Part shown: piece after piece, positions 9,975-17,501 of the stretch | Layout of the letters: the number at the start of each line of letters is the position of its first letter | How positions within the stretch are numbered: position 1 is the first letter of the stretch | DNA from: Candidatus Rokuibacteriota bacterium | Lineage (GTDB): Bacteria > Methylomirabilota > Methylomirabilia > Rokubacteriales > CSP1-6 | Assembly: GCA_016866775.1 (NCBI GenBank) | Contig: VGLJ01000010.1 | Span: 24,310 to 88,309 of the forward strand | DNA: 64,000 bases | Reading direction: 5' to 3' | The notes under the pieces: model-generated | What the model was told of the DNA's origin: nothing | Seen by the model: the letters and a program-made list of their open reading frames with translations, nothing else | The model's database searches: none | Program-made: the position numbers and the translations under genes

Positions 9975-10384
9975 ATGACGAGCGGTGGCGTCGAGATCGA
10001 GCGGAGCCTCCGGGCGTTTTTCACGGCTCAGACCGGCGAGATCATTACCGCGTATCTGTTTGGCAGCGTGGCGCGCGGAACGTCGGGCCCCGGAGCGACG
10101 TGGACGTGGCGGTGCTCTACGCGGCTACGCCACCCGCCACGCTGGAGGGGTTGCCGCTCGGCCTCGCGGGCCGCATCGAGCATCTGGTGAAGCGCCCGGT
10201 ACAGGTCATCGTGCTGAACACGGCGGCGGCGGACCTCGTCCATCGCGTCCTTCGCGATGGCATCCTGCTTCTCGATCGCGACCCGAGCGCCCGGATTCGC
10301 TTCGAGGTCCGGGCGCGGAACGAGTTCTTCGACCTCCAGCCCATTCTCGACCGCGATCGGCGCCGCCCCGTCCCGGCGCGGTGA
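9975..10384 (+). pseudogene. MntA-like nucleotidyltransferase antitoxin, frameshifted
   Basis: Two overlapping frames together make a minimal nucleotidyltransferase. The first ends in YLFGSVARGTSGP (GSxxxG motif); the second continues SDVDVAVLYAATPP (DxD motif) to the end. One base is missing near 10092-10094, in a run of C. MntA proteins are antitoxins that adenylylate the partner HepT. The gene starts 26 bp after the amidohydrolase and overlaps the HepT remnant by 4 bp, the usual mntA-hepT arrangement. A sequencing indel cannot be excluded, but the partner is also broken. Confidence 0.7.
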
Positions 10385-10563
10385 CCGACGCCGACCTCCT
10401 CGCGAAGAAGCTCGCCGCCATCGAGACCTGCGTGCAGGAGCTCCGCACGCTCGCGCGCCCGGCGGACATCGTCCGCGACATCCGGGAAGCTCGCTTCGTC
10501 CTCCATACACTTGCGCTGACGACAGCATCCGTGGCCGCAGAACGTTCCTGGTCGAGTCACTGA
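10381..10563 (+). pseudogene. HepT-like toxin remnant (N-terminal ~45 residues)
   Basis: A GTG overlapping the MntA stop opens a frame encoding TDADLLAKKLAAIETCVQEL and then a helix ending RFVLHTLAL, the conserved start of HepT/DUF86 ribonuclease toxins. After about 45 residues homology stops and the frame ends at 60 codons, whereas HepT has about 130-140. The RX4-6HXY catalytic motif region is absent. The toxin is therefore inactive. Confidence 0.65.
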
Positions 10564-11227
10564 ATGACTTCGTCGGCGCGTGTCACCACTGACGGCGGGG
10601 GCGTGAGACCAAGCGCCTTGACGGTCTTCAAGTTGATGACGAACTCGACCTTCGTCGGCTGCTCGACGGGGAGGTCGGCAGGCTTGGCGCCTTTGAGTAT
10701 CTTGTCGACATAGACTTGCGGCTTGCCGGGCCAGCTCACGGACGTTGGGGCCATAAGAGAGGAGACCGCCCACGTCGGCGTACTCCCTGGTGTCGTAGAT
10801 CGCGGGCAGCCGGTGCTGACCTGGTCCGCCTCAAGCCGGACCTCATCCTCGGGGGAGGTACGCCGGGGGCCATCGCTCTAAAGCACGCGACCACCACGAT
10901 TCCCATTGTCGCGTTTGGCACGAGGAAGGTGTTCCCGGTGATATTTCCACCCGGGCGAGAGAGGCTGGCCACGAGCCCGGTCGAGCTTACCTTCCGCAAA
11001 CCTGTATTCAATGATGATGTTCTGCCCCTCGACGTAACCGCGTTCGCGTAGTCCTTGCCGGAAGGCGCCGACTGTCTGTCGCGTCAGAGGATGTTCAAGC
11101 GAATAGCTTCCCAGCCATCCGATCCGCGGACGTTCGTCGGCTGCCGCGCCCTGACGTCGAGCGGCGCCGCGAGGAGGGCGACGGCGGCTGCGAGCGCGAC
11201 GCGGATGATCAGGTCGAGCGTCGCCAT
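10557..11227 (-). pseudogene. Rearranged ABC transporter substrate-binding protein (ABC_sub_bind family) with an inverted internal block
   Basis: Pieces of one substrate-binding protein lie in this stretch. On the minus strand from 11227: a signal-peptide-like start, then in another frame LRERGYVEGQNIIIEYRFAE, then GLVASLSRPGGNITG. On the plus strand at about 10815-10923: [19 protein letters not shown] and [15 protein letters not shown], which in intact homologs belongs before GLVASL in the same direction. Minus strand again from about 10812: [16 protein letters not shown], then [19 protein letters not shown] and the C-terminus. Frameshifts, a deletion and an inversion make it non-functional. 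Confidence 0.75.
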
Positions 11228-11307
11228 GGCGCGATCTTCCGCCACCACTCGGGCGTGTGCAACTCAGCTCGATGATCGGGTAGTCTTCCGCTATCTGGGA
11301 GGATCAC

Positions 11308-12453
11308 ATGACTGACCGGCTCATCTCCTGCGACGACCACATGGACCTCAGCCAGCTGCCCGCGGATCTGTGGACGTCGCGGCTGCCGGCTTCGCTGCTC
11401 GACCGCGCGCCGCACGTCGAGGAGCGGGACGGACAGGCGATGTGGATATGCGATGGCAAGGTCTGGGGCCGCTGGGACGGCAAGCCGCCCGCGACGGGTT
11501 CGGCGCGTCCGGTCAAGGCGCTCTACAACGCCTTCGACCGTGCCGCGATCCACGACCAGAGCGCGCGCCGCCCTGCCGTCCCGGAGCTGCGTCTCGCCGA
11601 CATGGACCGCGACGGCGTCGAGGCCCAGGTGATCTTCGGACCGATCTTCCAGATCTCGACCGACGATCCCGTCCTGCGCTCCGCCTGCTATCGCGTCTAC
11701 AACGACTGGCTGCTCGATTTCTGCAAGGCGGCGCCGGACCGGCTCATCGGCTTGCCGATGCTGCCGGAGACGCCCGAGGCCGCGCTCGCCGAGCTCGAAC
11801 GCGTCATCGCGAAAGGCGGCGTGCGCCAGGTCAATCTGATGATCGCCAACGTCAACCCCAAGCTCGACGATCCGGCGTGGGAGCCGCTCTGGCAAACGCT
11901 CGAGGCGAGCGGCGTCGTTCTCTCGTGGCACATCACGGTGTTCGTCGCCAAGCCGACCGACCGGTTCGCGGGCAAGGCGGCGAGCGTCTTCGAGAACACG
12001 AAGGGCTTCCTCGCGAATTTCCTCGAGCCGTTCGTCGACCTGTTCGCGTGGGGCATTCTCGAACGGCATCCGAAGCTGCGCATGGTGATGGCCGAGGCGG
12101 GCACGGGATGGCTCCCGTGGCTCGTGCAAGAGCTCGATTACCGTCACTGGCGGCTGTGGGAAGCGAAAGAATTCTGGGCCGACAAGGGTGGCGCGGCGCT
12201 CGTCACGAAGCCGAGCGATCTCTTCAAGCGACAGATCTACGCGACATTCCAGGACGACCACGTCGCGATGGCGCTCGTCCCGTTCTTCGGCGATCGGAAT
12301 CTTCTCTGGGCCTCGGACTATCCGCACCCGGACAGCGTCTGGCCCAACTCTCGAGCGGCGATCGAGCGGCAGATGCGTCACCTGTCGCCGGAGATGCGCC
12401 GCAAGCTGACGCGCGACAACGCCGCGGCGCTCTACGGGCTGGAACAATCGTAG
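11308..12453 (+). CDS. Amidohydrolase family 2 metal-dependent hydrolase
   Basis: A 381-residue long-form amidohydrolase-2 enzyme. ISCDDHMDLSQLP supplies the N-terminal metal motif, ERHPKLRMVMAEAGTGWLPW the central barrel signature near residue 260, and LWASDYPHPDSVWPN the C-terminal aspartate near residue 335. GGGAGG precedes the ATG, with a GTAGTCTT box ~30 bp upstream as at the hydrolase beginning at 7076. Ten bases after its stop begins a NIPSNAP-family gene, so the two are probably cotranscribed. Confidence 0.85.
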   Translation: MTDRLISCDDHMDLSQLPADLWTSRLPASLLDRAPHVEERDGQAMWICDGKVWGRWDGKPPATGSARPVKALYNAFDRAAIHDQSARRPAVPELRLADMDRDGVEAQVIFGPIFQISTDDPVLRSACYRVYNDWLLDFCKAAPDRLIGLPMLPETPEAALAELERVIAKGGVRQVNLMIANVNPKLDDPAWEPLWQTLEASGVVLSWHITVFVAKPTDRFAGKAASVFENTKGFLANFLEPFVDLFAWGILERHPKLRMVMAEAGTGWLPWLVQELDYRHWRLWEAKEFWADKGGAALVTKPSDLFKRQIYATFQDDHVAMALVPFFGDRNLLWASDYPHPDSVWPNSRAAIERQMRHLSPEMRRKLTRDNAAALYGLEQS

Positions 12454-12463
12454 GAGGATCAGG

Positions 12464-12790
12464 ATGACGGTCTACGAGTTGCGAACGTACACGCTCCACG
12501 TCGGCAAGATGGGCGAGGCGGTCAAGCTGTACAGCGAGTTCGGCTACCCGGCGCTCCAGAAGGGCGGCCAGGACAAGAAGTTGATCGGCTACTTTCAGTC
12601 GGACACGGGCACGATCAACCAGCTGGTCCACCTGTGGAAGTTCGACGACGATGCCGACCGCAGGGCGCACTGGGCCGCGGTATTCGCCAACAAGGACTTC
12701 ATCGAAGGCTTCGCCGTGAAGTTCCGTCCCCTGCTCGCGTCGCAGGAGGTCAAGCTGCTGACAGCGGCCCCGTGGGGACCGCATCCTTGA
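12464..12790 (+). CDS. NIPSNAP family protein
   Basis: A 108-residue NIPSNAP-domain protein (dimeric alpha-beta barrel). It opens with the hallmark VYELRTYTLHVGKMGEAVKL and continues with the GYFQSDTG strand and VHLWKFDDDADR. Bacterial NIPSNAP proteins are often encoded beside catabolic hydrolases but have no settled activity. GGAGG precedes the ATG, and the close spacing to the upstream amidohydrolase suggests a two-gene unit. Confidence 0.85.
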   Translation: MTVYELRTYTLHVGKMGEAVKLYSEFGYPALQKGGQDKKLIGYFQSDTGTINQLVHLWKFDDDADRRAHWAAVFANKDFIEGFAVKFRPLLASQEVKLLTAAPWGPHP

Positions 12791-12803
12791 GACAGCACCG
12801 ATC

Positions 12804-12840
12804 CGGGTCGTCGTCTTCGGCGGCGGTGCCGTCGGCGGGC
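12804..12840 (+). repeat. 37-bp copy of the PanE-like Rossmann-loop start (other copy 8023-8059)
   Basis: Thirty-six of 37 bases match 8023-8059, encoding RVVVFGGGAVGG against RVVVFGAGAVGG at the first copy. Outside these bases the two flanks are unrelated, and no longer reductase frame follows. It is a stranded 5' fragment of a ketopantoate-reductase-like gene between the NIPSNAP gene and the amidase. Confidence 0.6.
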
Positions 12841-12857
12841 GCCGAGGTCACCCGGGC

Positions 12858-14213
12858 TTAGGTCCGCTCCAGGATCGGCAGGATCGCCGCCGCCGCCGCG
12901 AACAACGCCGCGTCCTCGTTCATGAAGCCGATCACCTGCAGGCCGAGCGGCAGTCCTTCTGCTTGCAGCACGGGCAGCGACATCGACGGCGTCCCGAGGA
13001 GCGACCCGGGAACGGCGAAGATCGGATCGCCGGTCGATCCGAGGCCGACCGGCGCGGCTCCCGTCGCCGGCAGGGTGATGCACGCGTCATAGCGGTCGTG
13101 CAGCGCGGCGTGCACCGCGCGAACGCGCTGGCGCTCGGCGAGCCGCGCCTGGTACTGCTCCTGCGTCATGGACTCGGCCTTGGCGAGACGGTCCTGCGCG
13201 GAGCGACTCAGGGCCGACCGGTCCATGTCGCGCGCGTACGTGTTCAGCGGCCAGCGCCCTTCCCAGGCGTTGATGTCCATCGACAGCGACCACGCGTTGG
13301 CGATCGCGCCTTCCACGGCCTCGATCGCCGGGTCGCTGGTACGATCGGCGATCTCGACGCCGGCGGCGGCGAGCGTGCGGCGCGCCCGCCGCAACGCCTG
13401 CTTCGCCTCCTCCGTGGCCTTCTGCCAGCCCGCGGTTTCGAGGAGCGCGATCCGCCGCGGCATCCGGGCCGGCGGTAGCTCGATGGGTCCCGAGACGCCC
13501 GGGAAGCCGGGATCGCCGCCGGCGCGAGCCGAGATCGCGCGCGCGACGGTCCACGTCTCGGCGAGGCTCGCCGCGAGCACGCCGGTGCAGCTCTGACTGA
13601 ACTCGTCGAAGCTGCCGCCACGGTTGATGCCGCCGACGCTCGGCTTGTAGCCGATGCAGCCACAGAAGCTCGACGGCCGCACGATCGAGCCGATCACCTG
13701 CGTGCCGAGCGCCGCCGGCACCATGCCCGATGCGACCGCCGCGGCCGAACCGCTGCTCGATCCGCCCGGCGTGCGCTCGAGGTCCCAGGGGTTGCGCGTG
13801 CCGCGCGGATGGGTGGCGGCGAACTCCGTCGTCACGGTCTTGCCGAGAATCACCGCGCCGGCCTCGCGGAGCGCGGCGATCGCCGCGGCGTCGCGCCGGC
13901 CGCGCCAGCCGACGAACAGCGGCGAGCCCTGCTCGGTGACCATGTCGGCCGTTTCCATGATGTCCTTGATGCCGACCGGCATGCCGTCGATCAGCGACAG
14001 CGTGGTGCGCGACTTCCACCGTGCGGTGGCGGCATCCGCCGCGGCGCGGGCCGCCGGCAGATTGGTCGCGACGAAGGCGCCCACCTGCGCATCGAGCTTT
14101 TCGATCGTTGCGATGCACCGTTCGAGGAAGGCGCGCGGCGTGTCGGTGCCATCCCTGAACGCCTGTGCAGGGGCGAAATAGGAGCGCGCTTGGGGCTTGC
14201 CGATTTCAGACAT
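12858..14213 (-). CDS. Amidase-signature family hydrolase
   Basis: A 451-residue amidase-signature enzyme hydrolysing a carboxamide through a Ser-cisSer-Lys triad. The lysine is in GIKDIMETAD (about residue 83), the cis-serine in PGGSSSGSAAAVASG (about 154), and the nucleophile in GSIVRPSSFCG (about 177). The last segment differs from the usual GGSIR form but keeps the serine. The start at 14213 has a GGGAGGAGG site; an earlier in-frame ATG is not needed. It overlaps the preceding small gene by 8 bp, indicating coupling. Substrate unknown. Confidence 0.88.
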   Translation of the reverse strand: MSEIGKPQARSYFAPAQAFRDGTDTPRAFLERCIATIEKLDAQVGAFVATNLPAARAAADAATARWKSRTTLSLIDGMPVGIKDIMETADMVTEQGSPLFVGWRGRRDAAAIAALREAGAVILGKTVTTEFAATHPRGTRNPWDLERTPGGSSSGSAAAVASGMVPAALGTQVIGSIVRPSSFCGCIGYKPSVGGINRGGSFDEFSQSCTGVLAASLAETWTVARAISARAGGDPGFPGVSGPIELPPARMPRRIALLETAGWQKATEEAKQALRRARRTLAAAGVEIADRTSDPAIEAVEGAIANAWSLSMDINAWEGRWPLNTYARDMDRSALSRSAQDRLAKAESMTQEQYQARLAERQRVRAVHAALHDRYDACITLPATGAAPVGLGSTGDPIFAVPGSLLGTPSMSLPVLQAEGLPLGLQVIGFMNEDAALFAAAAAILPILERT

Positions 14214-14712
14214 GGGTGCCTCCTCCCGTGTTCGGACGATAGACGGCGACGTCGTGAGACGCGAGCGCGTCGGCGGTCGCCGTGTCGACAACCGCGATGC
14301 CGCGATATGGGGTCGAGCGGTCGAGACCGACCGCCGTGAGCCAGGTCAGCGCGAGGCGCGGGAATTCGGTCGGGCGATCGCGGTCCGCCACGATCAGGAC
14401 CGCGCCCTCGGGCACGTCGGGCGCGACGTCGAGACCCGAGAACAGGTTCCGATGGTAGCGGCGCGTGTCGATCAGCGGCTGCCACTCGCCCATGCCGCGG
14501 ATGCTGCGGTAATACGGATCGTCGAACACCGCGGCCGACGCGACGCTGTACATCGCGAGTGACGGCGGATGCCCCGGCGTGGCGGTCGTGAACCGCTGCG
14601 CCGACGTGATGCCCGGCACCGTCACCATGATCCTGAGGTGATCGGCGTACCAGACGGCCCACGCGTTCTCGCGGCTCGGATCGGTCAGGCCGCTCTGGCT
14701 CATGAAGACCAT
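14206..14712 (-). CDS. Conserved hypothetical protein, EthD/dimeric-barrel-like
   Basis: A 168-residue protein I cannot assign. It reads as two related halves: an N-terminal WAVWYADHLRIMVTVPGITS segment, which resembles EthD-type ferredoxin-like domains (helix then strand), and a C-terminal EFPRLALTWLTAVGLDRSTP segment. It sits just upstream of the amidase with an 8-bp overlap, so it is probably expressed with it. An alternative start is MSQSG nine bases downstream. The divergent aldolase begins only 20 bp away. Confidence 0.55.
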   Translation of the reverse strand: MVFMSQSGLTDPSRENAWAVWYADHLRIMVTVPGITSAQRFTTATPGHPPSLAMYSVASAAVFDDPYYRSIRGMGEWQPLIDTRRYHRNLFSGLDVAPDVPEGAVLIVADRDRPTEFPRLALTWLTAVGLDRSTPYRGIAVVDTATADALASHDVAVYRPNTGGGTHV

Positions 14713-14732
14713 CGGGATTATCGTAACGAGCC

Positions 14733-15503
14733 GTGCGGACGAATACGACGAAGGCGAAGCTGGCCGGGGGCAAGGTGGTGTTCGGCGCGATCATCAGCCG
14801 CCATGCGCCGGATCTCGTCGAGCTGTTCGGAGCGATCGGGTACGACTTCGTCATGATCGATTGCGAGCACGGGCCGATGAGCCTCGACGAGGTCGAGCAC
14901 ATGGTCCGGGCGGCCGAGGTGTTCGGCATCACGCCGATCACTCGCATTCCCGACCACGAGGATTCGACGATCCTCCGGTTTCTCGATCGCGGCGTGCAGG
15001 GGATCATCGTGCCGCACGTCAACACCGCTCGGGTGGCCGAGGGCGTGGCCAGGGCCGCCCGATATCATCCCCACGGCCATCGTGGAATGGCGGCCGGGGG
15101 CCGCGCGCACGACTACGGTGTCGGAACGACGCGAGACGAATCCACGCGATGGGTGAACTCGCAGCTGCTCGTCATTCCCATGGTCGAAGAGACCGAGGCC
15201 GTCGACAATCTGGACGCGATCCTGAAAGTGTCCGGGGTCGACGTGCTGCACGTCGCATCCAGCGACCTCGGGCAGAGCATGGGGAATCCCGCCGCGCACG
15301 AAGTCAGGCAAGTCATGCGCGAGGTCATTCCGAGAATCAGGGCAGGCGGCAAGCTCGTGGGGGTCGGCGGCAATGCCCCGAGCGACGCTGCGGGCATCGC
15401 GGAGTTCATCAAGCTCGGAGCGAATTTCGTGACGATCTCGTCGCTGGGGCTCCTTCGCCTCGGCGCCGAGGATTTTCGCAAGCGCGTCCAGGCGGCGCTG
15501 TAA
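14733..15503 (+). CDS. HpcH/HpaI family aldolase (class II pyruvate aldolase)
   Basis: A 256-residue aldolase of the HpcH/HpaI group, which cleaves 2-keto-4-hydroxy acids to pyruvate and an aldehyde with a divalent metal. Family signatures are DFVMIDCEHGPMSLDEVE near residue 40 and GVQGIIVPHVNTA near residue 88, with the metal-site segment VLHVASSDLGQSMG near residue 175. The start is GTG. The promoter must overlap the start of the divergent gene. It may act in sugar-acid or aromatic meta-cleavage catabolism. Confidence 0.88.
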   Translation: MRTNTTKAKLAGGKVVFGAIISRHAPDLVELFGAIGYDFVMIDCEHGPMSLDEVEHMVRAAEVFGITPITRIPDHEDSTILRFLDRGVQGIIVPHVNTARVAEGVARAARYHPHGHRGMAAGGRAHDYGVGTTRDESTRWVNSQLLVIPMVEETEAVDNLDAILKVSGVDVLHVASSDLGQSMGNPAAHEVRQVMREVIPRIRAGGKLVGVGGNAPSDAAGIAEFIKLGANFVTISSLGLLRLGAEDFRKRVQAAL

Positions 15504-15536
15504 GCGCCGCCCTCGACGACACGGCGACTCTGTCCT

Positions 15537-16688
15537 TCAGGCGGCATAGCGCTTGGCGTAGTCCCAGTTGATCTCCACCCCGAAGCCTGGCTTGTCGTTG
15601 AGGTGCACGAAGCTGTCGCGGGTCTCGGCGCCTCCGACGAGCAGGTGGTGCGACAGAGGATTCCGCGCGGTATCGCCGTGCGATTCCACGCCGAAGCCAC
15701 AGCGCGGCAGGGCCGCGACGAGATGCGCGTGCAGCTCGGGCGCGGTGTGCGGCGCGATCATGACCGCGTGCTGCTCGGCCAGCGCCGCCACGCGCAGCCC
15801 CTCGGTGAACCCCGCGGCACGCGTGCTGTCGAACTGCACGTAACGGATCGCGCCGCTGGCAATGAAGTCGCGCACCGTGAAGCGCGTCAGCTCGCGCTCG
15901 CCGTGCGCGAGCGGAATCGACGTGGCGGCCGCGAGCCGCACGAAGTCCGCCGGCTGCAGATACCAGTGCAGCGGTTCTTCGAGCCAGTAGATGTCGAGGG
16001 GCTCGACGCGGCGGGCGAACTCGATGCCGCCGTCGACGTCGTAGGGCGCGTTCATGTCGAGCATCAGGGAGACGTCCTTGCCGATAGCCTCGCGCACGGT
16101 CCGCACTCGCTTCGCCTCATCCGCCGGGCTTCCGGCCCCGGTCTTGAGCTTGACGGCGCGATAGCCCGCCCTCACGAAGCCGGCGAGCTCTTCGGCATAG
16201 ACCGTGTCCGGCGCCCCGGGACGGTAGTAGCCCCCTGTCGCGTAGGTCGGAATCGGGCGCTTGTCGCCTCCCAGCAGCCGCCACACCGGCAGGCCAGCGT
16301 GCTTTCCCTTGATGTCCCAGAGCGCGATGTCGATGCCCCCGATGGCGGCCATGATCTGCGGCCGCTCGCCGCGGGGAAGCGGCGGCGGCAAACCGTCGGC
16401 TCCGGCGATGCCTCCGGGGCGCGGGCACGTGAGGGAAAAGAGCCGGTCCCACACCGCGACGTGGGCGAGCGCGTCCATGCCGCGGATGATTTCTCCGAAC
16501 CGTTCGACCCAGGCGCAGATCGCCTTCATCGGCGAGCCGTGGATCTGCCCGTAGCCGGTGAGGCCGTCGTCGGTACGCACCTCCACCACGATGACGCTCG
16601 ATGCTTTCAGCTCCTCGTGCGCCGTCCACAGCACGTCGTTCAACGGCACCGAGATCGGATGAGGCTCGACGCTGGCGATTCGGGTCAC
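15537..16688 (-). CDS. Mandelate racemase / muconate lactonizing enzyme family protein
   Basis: A 383-residue enolase-superfamily enzyme that abstracts a proton alpha to a carboxylate. The barrel shows the KLKTG lysine motif near residue 176, LDMN with the first metal aspartate near 205, WLEEPL with the next acidic ligand near 233, and GERELT near 260. Residues near 310 (IAPHT) fit the end-of-barrel histidine. The GTG at 16688 was chosen because the longer frame only adds an arginine/serine-rich shadow. It begins 10 bp after the alpha/beta hydrolase stop, implying a two-gene operon. Substrate unknown. Confidence 0.88.
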   Translation of the reverse strand: MTRIASVEPHPISVPLNDVLWTAHEELKASSVIVVEVRTDDGLTGYGQIHGSPMKAICAWVERFGEIIRGMDALAHVAVWDRLFSLTCPRPGGIAGADGLPPPLPRGERPQIMAAIGGIDIALWDIKGKHAGLPVWRLLGGDKRPIPTYATGGYYRPGAPDTVYAEELAGFVRAGYRAVKLKTGAGSPADEAKRVRTVREAIGKDVSLMLDMNAPYDVDGGIEFARRVEPLDIYWLEEPLHWYLQPADFVRLAAATSIPLAHGERELTRFTVRDFIASGAIRYVQFDSTRAAGFTEGLRVAALAEQHAVMIAPHTAPELHAHLVAALPRCGFGVESHGDTARNPLSHHLLVGGAETRDSFVHLNDKPGFGVEINWDYAKRYAA

Positions 16689-16698
16689 GTGCGCGGCG

Positions 16699-17460
16699 TC
16701 ACGGCTGGTGCGATCGCAGAAAGACGCGCACCTGGTCGATCGTCTTCTCGAGCAAGTCCTTCGGCTCCCTCCACGGGAAGACCGTCGACTGGGACTTCGG
16801 CGCGAGCGCGGCAATGTCCACGGCCGTCTGATAGGGGTGCGCCGGCGTGTCGTCCGGCATCACGAGCATCGGCGTCCGGCAGGAGCGGACGAACTCGCGC
16901 GACACGCTGTACACGAAGTCCGGGCGCGCGCGATAGAGGTCGTGCAGATACGCCTCGATGGTCTCCATGGTGATCTCGGGCCGCCGGGCGCGCAGCTCGG
17001 GGGCCCAGACATCGCGCCCGGACTTGTACATGACGTCCGGGTTCTCCGGCCGATGTCCGACGGGCTGGCACAGCACGGCGGCCACGACGCGATCGGGAGC
17101 CCGCTCGATCAGCTTGAGGCCGAAACATCCGCCGATGCAGTACCCCATGAAGAAGAACTTCCGGATGCCGAGATGGTCCATCAGCCCCAGCTGGTCGTCC
17201 GCGAACGCGCCCCAGGCGTCGCTCGCGGGAATCGGCCCCGTGGACTCGCCGCCGTTCGCGTTGCGCTGATCCATCGTGATGCAGCGGAAGTCGTTCTTGA
17301 ACACTTCCATCGCGTTGAACACCGCGGTGGGCCACTTGCTCACGCAAGAGTTCAAGCCCCCGCCGGGAGTGACGAGGAGCGGGAAGCCCGAGCCGACCGT
17401 CTCGTAGCGGATGCGAACGTCACCCTTTTCGTAGAATGGCACGGCTGTCTCCTCCGGCAC
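16699..17460 (-). CDS. Alpha/beta hydrolase with cysteine at the nucleophile elbow
   Basis: A 253-residue alpha/beta hydrolase. The oxyanion strand is LLVTPGGGLNS, and the nucleophile elbow reads GYCIGG with Cys near residue 108 instead of serine, as in dienelactone hydrolases. I see no clear C-terminal catalytic histidine; the expected region reads VFPWREPKDLL. It is followed at 10 bp by an enolase-superfamily enzyme, and muconate cycloisomerases belong to that superfamily. A lactone-processing pair is thus a reasonable but unproven idea. It is divergent from the Mo-enzyme operon. Confidence 0.8.
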   Translation of the reverse strand: MPEETAVPFYEKGDVRIRYETVGSGFPLLVTPGGGLNSCVSKWPTAVFNAMEVFKNDFRCITMDQRNANGGESTGPIPASDAWGAFADDQLGLMDHLGIRKFFFMGYCIGGCFGLKLIERAPDRVVAAVLCQPVGHRPENPDVMYKSGRDVWAPELRARRPEITMETIEAYLHDLYRARPDFVYSVSREFVRSCRTPMLVMPDDTPAHPYQTAVDIAALAPKSQSTVFPWREPKDLLEKTIDQVRVFLRSHQP

Positions 17461-17501
17461 CTCATTCGGTGCCCGCCAGTATGCGAGGATCGGAGGCTAC
17501 C

